The position numbers were made by a program, and so were the translations under genes. The notes under the pieces were generated by a model, which saw only the letters and a list, made by a program, of their open reading frames with translations, was not told the DNA's origin and ran no database searches. From positions 94,707-158,706 of the forward strand of contig NZ_AOME01000013.1 in assembly GCF_000336935.1 (NCBI RefSeq): a DNA stretch of 64,000 nt, in the 5' to 3' direction. Within the stretch, counting starts at the first letter, position 1; each line of letters opens with the position of its first letter. Positions 8,507 through 16,742 of this stretch are shown one piece after another. The stretch is from Halococcus salifodinae DSM 8989. Its GTDB lineage: Archaea; Halobacteriota; Halobacteria; Halobacteriales; Halococcaceae.

Positions 8507-8630
8507 GGCCGACCCACGTGCGCGAGGACCAAAGATGGCTCGACACCGCTTGGAGCCGCTCGCTGTCGGTCGTCGGCGGAATGGTGCAGATAGGTTTTTG
8601 CCAGCGGCGACGCACTCGACAACAACGAGC

Positions 8631-11600
8631 ATGAATGGCGAGATCGCGGTGCTGTTGGTCGACGACGAGCCGGCGGTTGCGGACCTCGCGGCGACGCACC
8701 TCGAGCGGCTTCGCGACGACTTCGACGTCACGGTCGTCGAAGGTGGCGCGGCCGCACTCGCCCGGTTCGAACGCGATCCGGCGGCGTTCGACTGCATCGT
8801 GAGCGACTACACGATGCCCCGGATGAACGGGCTCGACTTCCTCGCCGCGGTACGAGAGATCGACACCGATCGCCCGTTCGTGCTGTTCACCGGCAAGGGA
8901 TCGGAAGAGATCGCGAGCGAAGCCGTCTCGGCGGGTGTCACCGACTACCTCCAGAAGGGAACCGGAACGGAGCAGTACGAACTGTTGGCAAACCGAATCG
9001 AGAACGCGGTCGAGGCCCACCGTGCCGAGCGCCGGGCGGACGAACTCGCCCGGATCAACGGCGTGATCAGCGACGTCCAGCGCGAACTCGTCGGCCAGTC
9101 GACTCGCGGGGGGATCGAGGAGCAGGTCTGTGCGCGTCTCGCCCGGTCGACACCGTACACGCTCGCGTGGATCGGCGAGCCCGATGACGGCGACCGGGTC
9201 GTGATCAGCGAGCGCGCGGGATCGGGGACGGGGTATCTCGACGAGATCACCGTCCGGGCCGACGACACACCCCGTGGTCGCGGCCCGGCCGGACGAGCGC
9301 TCCGCTTGGGGGCCGTTCAAACCACGCGGAACTTGACTGAGGACGAGACGTTCGAGCCGTGGGCGGAGACCGCCAATCGCTACGACCACGAGTCAGTGAT
9401 CGCACTGCCGCTCTCGTACGATGAGGTCGAGTACGGCGTGCTGGTGGTCTATTCGAGTCGGCGGTACGCGTTCGGCGAGGAGGAGCGAACGGCGCTCGCG
9501 GAGCTCGCGGGCACGATCGGGCAGGCGATCGACGCGGCCGAGACCCGGGCCGCACTCGAACGGCGCGAGCGCGAACTCCGCGAGGAGCGCGCGGTCGCAG
9601 AGGGGGTCTTCGACGCGATTCCCGACGCGATCTACGCGTTCGATCCCGAGGGCCGAATGCTCCGGTGGAACGACGCGTTCGCCGCGACGGTGGGGTACGA
9701 CGACGAGACGATCGCGGAGATGAACGCCCTCGAGTTCGTCCCCGAGGCCGACCAAAATCTGATCGCCGATCGGATCGCGGCGATCGCAGAGCGCGGCGAA
9801 ACCGTCACCGTCGAGTCGGCGTTCGTGACTTCGGATGGGGAGGCGATCCCCCACGAGTTCAACGGCGCACCGCTCACCGACAGCGAGTCGGTGTACGGAG
9901 TGATCGGTTCCGGTCGCGACATCACCGGTCGCAAACGTCGCGAGGCGGCGATCACGGCGCTCCACGAATCGACCCGTGATCTCGTCCGCGCGGACGACCG
10001 GGTGGGAGTCGCGACGGCGACCATCGAGGCCGCGGCGGAGGTGCTCGGTTTTTCGGCGACGGCCGTGCGACTGCACGACTCGGACACCGACACGCTCGAA
10101 CCCGTCGCGGTGTCCGATGCCGCGAGACGGCTGCTCGGCGAACGACCCAGCTACGCCCACGGCGAGGCACTCCCGTGGCGTGCGCTCGATTCGGACGAGC
10201 CCGTCCTGACCGCGGGGAGCGTCGCCGAGTACGGTGCGGACGACCTCCCGTTCGAGAGCTCCATGTACGTGCCGCTCGGCGACCACGGAACGCTGAGCAT
10301 CGGCCTGTCCGACGACGCGTTCGACGACGCTGACATCAGGCTGGCACAGGTGCTCGCGGCGAACGCGGCAGTCGCGCTCGATCGGGTCGACCGCGAGGCA
10401 CAGCTGCGACGCCACGAACGCATGCTCGACGCCGCCGGTGACGGGATCTACGCACTCGATACCGACGGGCAGGTCACGAGCGTCAACGACACCATCGTCG
10501 AGAAAACGGGCTACGCGCGCGAGGAGCTGCTCGGCAAGCACGTCTCGACGTTCCTCGAAGCGGCGGACATCGAACACGGACGGGCCCTGATCCGCGATCT
10601 GCTCTCGCGGGATTCGTTCGGGAGCGTCAGCGAGTCCTTCGAGGCCACCGTGCATCCCGCCGACGGCAGTACGTTCCCGTGTGAGATTCAGGTCGCACTG
10701 CTCCCGACGGCGGAAGCAGAAGCGTTCCAGGGGACCGTCGGCGTGATCCGCGACAGTACCGAGCGCAAGCAGCGTGAGCGCGAGCTGGAACGCTACGAGA
10801 CGATGGTCGAAACCGCGCCGGTCGGGATGTTCGTGGTCGATCCCAATGGGACGGTCGTCGGGGGGAACGAGCGGGCGGGATCGATGGCAGGCTACCCCAT
10901 GATGGAGCTCCGCGGGAAACCGTTCCGGACGCTCGTCGAGAACGGAATCGTTCCGCCGGAAAGCATCGAGAAGTACGCCACGACAGTACGAGACCTGCTC
11001 TCGGCGGACACCGAGCGCACGACCGGGACGTACGAACTCACCATCACTCCGCCCAACGGGGATCGGCGTACGCTCAAAATCCGGGTTTCGTTGCTCCCGT
11101 ACGACACGGAGTTCGAAGGGACAGTCATGATCTGTGAGGACGTCACCGAGCGCAAGCAGCGTGAGGGGGAACTCGAGGCAGCGCGGGCGCGGTTCCGGGC
11201 GCTGGCCGAGAACACCACGCTCGCAGTCGTCACCATCGACGAGAACAGTACGATTCGGTACGCGAACGACGCGGTCGAAGGGGTGTTCGGCTATTCCGCC
11301 ACCGAACTCGAGGGCGAGTCGCTCACGACGGTCATGCCCGACCGGCTTCACGATCCCCACTTCGCAGGGCTCGACCGGTATCTCCGAGAGGGAGACAAGC
11401 ATCTCGACTGGGGGTGGATCGAGCTCCCCGGTCGACACCGAGACGGACGCGAGATCCAGCTCGGCGTCTCGTTCGGCGAACACGCCGCCGAGGGCGAGCA
11501 TCGCTTCACCGCCACGATCCGAGACATTACCGCCCAGAAACGCCACGAAGCGGCGATCGAGACGCTCCACGACGCGACGCGGGCGATGATCGACGCGGCC

Positions 11601-13169
11601 GACCGCGACGAGATCGCCGAGATCGCCGTCGCGACGGTCGAGCGCGTGCTCGACATGCCGATGTGCGGCATCTGGCTCCACGACGAGGCCGACGCGGTGC
11701 TCCGCCCGGCAGCGATCTCCGAGCGCGGCGTGGAGCTGTTCGGGACGGCCCCGACATACACCGGGGGCGAGAGCCTGTCGTGGCAGGCGTTCGAAGACGG
11801 CGAGACCCGTCGGTACGACCACGTCAACCGCGAAGCCGACGTCTTCGATCCCGAGACGCCGCTCCGCAGCGAGATCGTGGTCCCGATCGGCGAGTTCGGC
11901 GTGTTGAACATCGGATCGACCGAGCCGGGCGCGTTCGACGATGACAACGTTTCGCTCGCGAAGCTCCTCGCCACCAACACCGAGGCGGCGCTCTCGCGTG
12001 CAGACCGCGAGCGACGGCTCGTCGCCGAACACGATCGGCTCGCGGCGCTGTTCGAGAACGTTCCCGACGCCGCGCTCCGCTACGACCTCGTCGACGGCGA
12101 GCCGATCGTCCGGGACGTCAACACGGCGTTCGAGGAAGTCTTCGGCTACTCGTCCGAAACGGTGGCCGGCGAGAACATCGACGAGTTCATCGTTCCAATG
12201 AGTGACGACGACGAGGCCGACGAGCTCAACGAACGGCTGCTGGCGGGCGAACGGCTCCGAACGACCGCACGCCGGCGGACGGCCGACGGGGTCAGGGATT
12301 TCCTGTTGCACGTGGTGCCGATCGCACTCGACGAGCGCAACGCCGAGGGCTACTCGATCTACACCGACATCACCGATCAGCAACGCCGCCAGCGCGAGCT
12401 CGAACGCCAGAACGAGCTGTTGGAGGAGTTCGCGAGCGTCATCAGCCACGACCTCCGGAACCCGCTTTCGGTCGCGCGCGGCCGACTCGAACTCGCACGC
12501 AGGGAACAGGACTCCGAACACCACGAGGAGATCGACGCGGCGCTCGTCCGGATGAACGAGCTGATCGAGGACGTGCTCACGCTCGCGCGACAGGGACGGG
12601 TGATCGGCGCAACCGAGCGCGTCTCGCTCGCGACGGTCGCCAAGCGAGCGTGGCACACCGCCGGCACCGAAACCGCGGAGCTCACCGTCGACGATCCCGG
12701 CGAGGTCGAGGCCGATCCCGACCGGCTCGCGCGGCTGTTCGAGAACCTGTTCCGGAACGCCGTCGAACATGGTTCGACGAGCAGCCGGTCGGAGGCCGGC
12801 GACGCTGTGGAGCATGGCTCCACAAACCCACCTTCGCAGGCTCAGGAGGACGCTGTCGAACACGGCTCCACGAACAGTCAGGCTTCACCTGACGACACAA
12901 CGGAACACGACGACGTCGCCGTGACCGTCGGCGCGCTCGACGATGGCGGGCTCTTCGTTGCAGACGACGGCCCGGGAATCCCCGACGGGGAGCGCGAGAA
13001 CGTGTTCGAGGGTGGGTACTCCACCGCCGACGACGGCACGGGGTTGGGGCTCTCGATCGTCCGATCCATCGCCGAAGCTCACGACTGGACGGTGACCGTC
13101 GACGAAAGCGAGGCAGGCGGCGCACGCTTCGAGATCCGGACACAGACGTCCGATGAGACACGAATGTGA
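8631..13169 (+). CDS. Hybrid sensor histidine kinase: receiver, 3 GAF, 5 PAS, HisKA, HATPase
   Basis: A 1512-residue soluble signalling protein. In order: receiver (about 5-125, phospho-acceptor D59 in IVSDYTMP), Bat-type GAF (150-310), PAS (325-440), GAF (442-588), three PAS (597-713, 720-840, 857-972), GAF (977-1123), PAS (1134-1253), HisKA with H1273 in SVISHDLRNP, and HATPase (1330-1506) with DDGPGIP and GTGLGLSI. There are no membrane helices, so the PAS/GAF domains presumably sense cytosolic ligands or redox/light cues. The N-box asparagine (about N1376) is followed by a threefold repetition of (D)AVEHGST, an expansion coded by hairpins. The next gene is a Bat-like regulator with a very similar receiver-GAF front. 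The ATG at 8631 starts just before the receiver domain. Confidence 0.93.
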   Translation: MNGEIAVLLVDDEPAVADLAATHLERLRDDFDVTVVEGGAAALARFERDPAAFDCIVSDYTMPRMNGLDFLAAVREIDTDRPFVLFTGKGSEEIASEAVSAGVTDYLQKGTGTEQYELLANRIENAVEAHRAERRADELARINGVISDVQRELVGQSTRGGIEEQVCARLARSTPYTLAWIGEPDDGDRVVISERAGSGTGYLDEITVRADDTPRGRGPAGRALRLGAVQTTRNLTEDETFEPWAETANRYDHESVIALPLSYDEVEYGVLVVYSSRRYAFGEEERTALAELAGTIGQAIDAAETRAALERRERELREERAVAEGVFDAIPDAIYAFDPEGRMLRWNDAFAATVGYDDETIAEMNALEFVPEADQNLIADRIAAIAERGETVTVESAFVTSDGEAIPHEFNGAPLTDSESVYGVIGSGRDITGRKRREAAITALHESTRDLVRADDRVGVATATIEAAAEVLGFSATAVRLHDSDTDTLEPVAVSDAARRLLGERPSYAHGEALPWRALDSDEPVLTAGSVAEYGADDLPFESSMYVPLGDHGTLSIGLSDDAFDDADIRLAQVLAANAAVALDRVDREAQLRRHERMLDAAGDGIYALDTDGQVTSVNDTIVEKTGYAREELLGKHVSTFLEAADIEHGRALIRDLLSRDSFGSVSESFEATVHPADGSTFPCEIQVALLPTAEAEAFQGTVGVIRDSTERKQRERELERYETMVETAPVGMFVVDPNGTVVGGNERAGSMAGYPMMELRGKPFRTLVENGIVPPESIEKYATTVRDLLSADTERTTGTYELTITPPNGDRRTLKIRVSLLPYDTEFEGTVMICEDVTERKQREGELEAARARFRALAENTTLAVVTIDENSTIRYANDAVEGVFGYSATELEGESLTTVMPDRLHDPHFAGLDRYLREGDKHLDWGWIELPGRHRDGREIQLGVSFGEHAAEGEHRFTATIRDITAQKRHEAAIETLHDATRAMIDAADRDEIAEIAVATVERVLDMPMCGIWLHDEADAVLRPAAISERGVELFGTAPTYTGGESLSWQAFEDGETRRYDHVNREADVFDPETPLRSEIVVPIGEFGVLNIGSTEPGAFDDDNVSLAKLLATNTEAALSRADRERRLVAEHDRLAALFENVPDAALRYDLVDGEPIVRDVNTAFEEVFGYSSETVAGENIDEFIVPMSDDDEADELNERLLAGERLRTTARRRTADGVRDFLLHVVPIALDERNAEGYSIYTDITDQQRRQRELERQNELLEEFASVISHDLRNPLSVARGRLELARREQDSEHHEEIDAALVRMNELIEDVLTLARQGRVIGATERVSLATVAKRAWHTAGTETAELTVDDPGEVEADPDRLARLFENLFRNAVEHGSTSSRSEAGDAVEHGSTNPPSQAQEDAVEHGSTNSQASPDDTTEHDDVAVTVGALDDGGLFVADDGPGIPDGERENVFEGGYSTADDGTGLGLSIVRSIAEAHDWTVTVDESEAGGARFEIRTQTSDETRM
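12761..12872 (+). repeat. Triplicated hairpin-coded N-box motif within the kinase gene
   Basis: Three copies of the codons for VEHGST lie at 12761-12779, 12806-12824 and 12854-12872. The first two are perfect hairpins with 8-bp stems and a 3-nt ATG loop (CGTCGAACATGGTTCGACG and TGTGGAGCATGGCTCCACA). The third combines the left arm type of copy one with the right arm type of copy two and is no longer palindromic. Spacing is 45 and 48 nt, so the frame is kept. Confidence 0.9.
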
Positions 13170-13248
13170 CCGCTCGAACTGCAAGAGAGATCGAATTCGT
13201 CGGCCGTCTGTCGGTAAACACCGAAAAACTGAGTGCGAACTGACAGAC

Positions 13249-13260
13249 GATATATTAATA
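13249..13260 (+). promoter_or_regulatory. TATA box of the Bat-like regulator gene
   Basis: GATATATTAATAC lies 27-38 nt before the ATG at 13287 in otherwise GC-rich DNA. It has the position and composition of an archaeal TATA box giving a very short leader. Confidence 0.55.
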
Positions 13261-13286
13261 CGTCGAGCGGAATGGTTTTGAGAGGA

Positions 13287-14933
13287 ATGTCGTCGGACGA
13301 CGAGGCGAGCGTGACCGAGCCGATCCGCGTGCTGTTCGTGGACGACGAGCAGCGCCTCGTCGAGGTCGCCGCGCGCTTTCTCGAGGACCTCCAGGAGTCG
13401 TTCGTGGTCGTCACCGAAACCAGCGCCAGCGACGCTCTCGACCGGCTCGATCACGAGGGAGTCCCCGATTGCATCGTCAGCGATTACCGGATGCCGGGGC
13501 TCGACGGACTGGAGTTCCTCGAAGCGGTTCGTGAGGAGCACTCGAAAGTTCCGTTCGTCCTCTCGACGGGGAAAGGGAGCGAGGAGGTGGCGAGCGAAGC
13601 GATCTCGGCGGGCGTCACTGACTACCTCCGGAAGGACACCGGCACCGACCAGTACGCGGTGCTCGCGAACCGGATCGAGAACGCGGTGGCCCAGCGCCGG
13701 GCGGAGCGGGCGTTGGCCGAGCGCGAACGCCGGCTGGCCGCCCAGCGCGACGAACTCGCGACGTTCGATCGAATCAACGCAGTCATCCAGGGGATCATCC
13801 GTAACCTCGTCGCCGCGGCGACGCGCGACGAGATCGAACACACGATCTGCGAGCGCCTCGCCGCCTCGGAGCTCTACGAGTTCGCGTGGATCGCCGAGCG
13901 CGGCGCGGGTGGCGACCTCGCGGTACGGACCGGAGCCGGGATCGACGACACCGACGGGGTCGATGTCGCGACTGACGGCGGGGCGGTCGCGGAACCGGCA
14001 GCACGCGCGCTAGAGACGGGTGGGGTACAGGTTCTCGATCCAGCCGACGGCTCGATCGTGGAGGACGAAGCTGCGACCGATCACGAGCACCGATCGGCGG
14101 CGGCCATCCCGCTGTCCTACGAGAACGTGGTGTACGGCGTGCTCGCGGTGTACTCCACGCGACGGGACGCCTTCAGCGAGCGCGAACAGTCCGGGTTCGC
14201 GGTGCTCGGCGAGATCGCCGGGTTCGCGATCAACGCCGCCCAGAACATGCGGCTCCTGCTGTCGGACACCGCGGTCGCGCTCGAACTCCACGTTCCCGAC
14301 GGCTCGGGGTTCGCCACCCGCCTCACCGAGCGCCTCGACTGTCGGTACAGCCTCGACGGCGTCGTTCCCGGTGCCGACGGAACGCTCCTCCAGTACGTCG
14401 TCGTCGACGGCGTCGCGCCCGAGCGCGTGCTCGATGCCGCCGACGAATCGGACCTCGTCGCGTCAGCGCGACTCGTCAGCGAGCGCGAGACGGGTAGCGT
14501 GTTCGAACTCGCCATCACCGACTCGCCCGTGAACACGCTGATCGAGGTCGGGGGAACGGTCCAGGAGTTCACGGCCGAGGACGGCGAAGCACGGGTGGTG
14601 GCGGAGATCGCCACCGACGCCGACGTTCGCACCGTGGTCGACGGGTTCGAGGCGGCGTACCCGGGGGCAGAGCTGCTGTCGAAACGCACCGTCGAACTCC
14701 CGCTCCGGACCGAGGGTACGTTCCGACAGACCCTCGACGAGCGCCTCACCCAGAAACAGCGCTCCGCGCTGCGGGCGGCGTACTTCGCGGGGTATTACGA
14801 CTGGCCCCGTGACTCCACCGCCGAGCAGGTCGCGGAGTCGATGGGGATCACCTCCCCCACGCTTCACAACCACCTCCGGAAAGCCCAGCGCGAGCTGGCG
14901 GCGGCGTTCCTCGAAAACGACCCCGACGCGTAG
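13287..14933 (+). CDS. Bat-like response regulator: receiver, GAF, bacterioopsin-activator domain, HTH_10
   Basis: A 548-residue regulator. The receiver domain spans about 10-125 with D66 in IVSDYRMP, followed by a coiled linker and a GAF domain (about 160-315, IPLSYENVVYGVLAVYS). Next is the Bat-specific domain (about 325-475, VALELHVPDGSGFATRLTE) and a C-terminal HTH_10 DNA-binding domain (about 488-545, LTQKQRSALRAAYFAGYYDWPRDSTAEQVAESMGI and following). The family includes the bacterioopsin activator of Halobacterium. The receiver and GAF portions are close paralogues of the front of the upstream kinase, so it is probably the kinase's output regulator. The ATG at 13287 (MSSDDEASVTEP) is preferred to 13272 because GAGAGGA precedes it and it lies nearest the domain. 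Confidence 0.92.
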   Translation: MSSDDEASVTEPIRVLFVDDEQRLVEVAARFLEDLQESFVVVTETSASDALDRLDHEGVPDCIVSDYRMPGLDGLEFLEAVREEHSKVPFVLSTGKGSEEVASEAISAGVTDYLRKDTGTDQYAVLANRIENAVAQRRAERALAERERRLAAQRDELATFDRINAVIQGIIRNLVAAATRDEIEHTICERLAASELYEFAWIAERGAGGDLAVRTGAGIDDTDGVDVATDGGAVAEPAARALETGGVQVLDPADGSIVEDEAATDHEHRSAAAIPLSYENVVYGVLAVYSTRRDAFSEREQSGFAVLGEIAGFAINAAQNMRLLLSDTAVALELHVPDGSGFATRLTERLDCRYSLDGVVPGADGTLLQYVVVDGVAPERVLDAADESDLVASARLVSERETGSVFELAITDSPVNTLIEVGGTVQEFTAEDGEARVVAEIATDADVRTVVDGFEAAYPGAELLSKRTVELPLRTEGTFRQTLDERLTQKQRSALRAAYFAGYYDWPRDSTAEQVAESMGITSPTLHNHLRKAQRELAAAFLENDPDA

Positions 14934-14976
14934 GTCGGGCGGAAGTCTTTTGCCCCGGGCTGGTGGCCTCGGTAGT

Positions 14977-15465
14977 ATGAGCGTTCGCGAGGAGGTGCTT
15001 TCGCTGCTGTGCGAGAACGCGCGCTACTCGACCACCGATCTCGCCCGACAGATCGACGCCGACGAAGGCGAGATCGAGGCGATCATCGAGACTCTCGAAG
15101 ACGAGGGCGTGATCCGGGGGTATCAGGCGGTCGTCGACTGGCGGCAGGTCGACGACGAGCCGGTGCGCGCGCTGGTCGAGTGCAACGTCACGCTCGACCG
15201 CGAGACGGGCTACGACGACATCGCCGACCGGCTCGCGAAGTTCCCCGAAGTCGAGTCGCTCCGGCTGGTCTCCGGCGAGTACGATTTCTCGCTAGGGGTG
15301 CGCGCCGACTCGATGAGCGACGTCTCGCGGTTCGTCTCCGAGAAGGTCGCACCGGTGCCCGAGATCACCCAGACCGTGACCCACTACCTGATGACGACGT
15401 ACAAGGAGCGCGGGGTCGAATTCGACGACGGCCACGACGACGATCGGCTGTCGGTCTCTCCATGA
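14977..15465 (+). CDS. Lrp/AsnC family transcriptional regulator
   Basis: A 162-residue regulator with an N-terminal winged helix (residues about 1-60: VLSLLCENARYSTTDLARQI, then DEGVIRGYQAVVDW) and an AsnC-type ligand/oligomerisation domain (about 65-145: ALVECNVTL, VESLRLVSGEYDFSLGVRA). It probably binds an amino acid and acts as an octamer or dimer. Its stop codon overlaps the ATG of the aminotransferase gene (ATGA), so the two are co-transcribed. The pairing suggests that it senses the aminotransferase substrate. A CTTTTG stretch about 28 nt upstream of the ATG suggests a leaderless message. Confidence 0.92.
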   Translation: MSVREEVLSLLCENARYSTTDLARQIDADEGEIEAIIETLEDEGVIRGYQAVVDWRQVDDEPVRALVECNVTLDRETGYDDIADRLAKFPEVESLRLVSGEYDFSLGVRADSMSDVSRFVSEKVAPVPEITQTVTHYLMTTYKERGVEFDDGHDDDRLSVSP

Positions 15466-16601
15466 ATCCCTCGGAGCGCACCCAACGCGTCCCTCCTTCC
15501 GGGATTCGGCGATTTTTCGAGCTCGCCGAGGAGATGGACGACGTGATCTCGCTCGGGGTCGGCGAGCCCGATTTCACCGCGCCGTGGAGCGCGCGCGAGG
15601 CCGCCATCGACTCCCTCGAACGGGGCCGGACCTCCTACACCGCGAACCGCGGGATGGCCGAACTCCGCGAGGCGATCGCGACGAACGTCGACGAGCAGTA
15701 CTCTCTCGACTACGATCCCGACGAGGAGATCATCGTGACCGCGGGCGCATCGGAGGCGATCGACGTCGCCTTCCGCGCACTCCTCGATCCCGGCGATCGC
15801 GTCGCGGTCGCCCAGCCCGCCTACATCTCGTACGTGCCGGGCGTGATCTTCGCCGGCGGCGAGCCGCTTCGCGTGCCGACCCGCGAGGAAGACGCGTTCA
15901 AGCTCACCCCCGAGGTCCTCGACGCACACGATGCGGGGGAGGCCGACATGCTGGTGCTCTGCTATCCCAACAACCCCACTGGCGCGATCATGACCCGCGA
16001 GGAGCTCGCCCCGATCGCGGCGTTCGCCCGCGAGCACGACCTCACCGTTCTCTCGGACGAGATCTACGCCGAGCTCACGTACGGACGGGATCACACGTCG
16101 ATCGCGACGTTGCCGGGGATGCGCGAGCGAACCATCGTGTTCAACGGCTTCTCGAAAGCCTACGCGATGACCGGCCTCCGGCTCGGCTACGCACTCGCAC
16201 CGCCGGAAACGATCCGGGCGATGAACCGGATCCACCAGTATTCGCTCTTGTCGGCCCCCACGACCGCTCAGTACGCCGCGCTCGACGCACTCGAACACGC
16301 CGACAACGCGGTGGCGGAGATGTGCACCCAGTACGACCGTCGCCGTCGGTTCGTGCTCTCGCGCTTCGAGGAGATGGGAATCGACTGTTTCGAGGCCGAA
16401 GGGGCGTTCTACGTCTTCCCCGAGAGCCCGTGGCCCGACGCCGAGGCGTTCGCGGAGGCGCTGCTCGACGAGACGGGCGTGGCGGTCGTCCCCGGCGACG
16501 TCTTCGGCGCGGGCGGCGAGGGCCATCTCCGGGTGTCGTACGCCACCGGTCTCGAGGACCTCCGCGAGGCGATGGCCCGGATCGAGGCGTTCGTCGAGTA
16601 A
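15462..16601 (+). CDS. Pyridoxal-phosphate aminotransferase, class I/II (aspartate/aromatic type)
   Basis: A 379-residue fold-type I aminotransferase. Landmarks are SLGVGEPDF near residue 30, YPNNPTGAIM (the Asn binds PLP), SDEIYAELTY, and the Schiff-base lysine in FNGFSKAYAMTGLRLGY. The C-terminal region has GAFYVFPES and the substrate-carboxylate arginine in LRVSYATG. Homologues are usually annotated as aspartate aminotransferase or aromatic aminotransferase, and the substrate cannot be fixed here. The gene overlaps the upstream Lrp regulator by 4 nt, which points to translational coupling and feedback regulation by an amino acid. Confidence 0.93.
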   Translation: MNPSERTQRVPPSGIRRFFELAEEMDDVISLGVGEPDFTAPWSAREAAIDSLERGRTSYTANRGMAELREAIATNVDEQYSLDYDPDEEIIVTAGASEAIDVAFRALLDPGDRVAVAQPAYISYVPGVIFAGGEPLRVPTREEDAFKLTPEVLDAHDAGEADMLVLCYPNNPTGAIMTREELAPIAAFAREHDLTVLSDEIYAELTYGRDHTSIATLPGMRERTIVFNGFSKAYAMTGLRLGYALAPPETIRAMNRIHQYSLLSAPTTAQYAALDALEHADNAVAEMCTQYDRRRRFVLSRFEEMGIDCFEAEGAFYVFPESPWPDAEAFAEALLDETGVAVVPGDVFGAGGEGHLRVSYATGLEDLREAMARIEAFVE

Positions 16602-16742
16602 CTGCACGCCCAGGGTCCGCCAGAGACCGGCGGTCGTTTGATGGACACGGCGGCAGCAGCGACCGACGGGACAACGGGCCGACGCGGAGCCGATCGGGCG
16701 GCAGGTGAGGGTTTTTGTACGATAACCGGACCACCACCGGTG

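Noticed and set aside
9393..12863. A 1156-codon open frame on the minus strand
   Set aside because: It is entirely antisense to the histidine kinase, has no recognisable domain, and its composition is the expected mirror of a GC-rich gene with GC-rich third positions.
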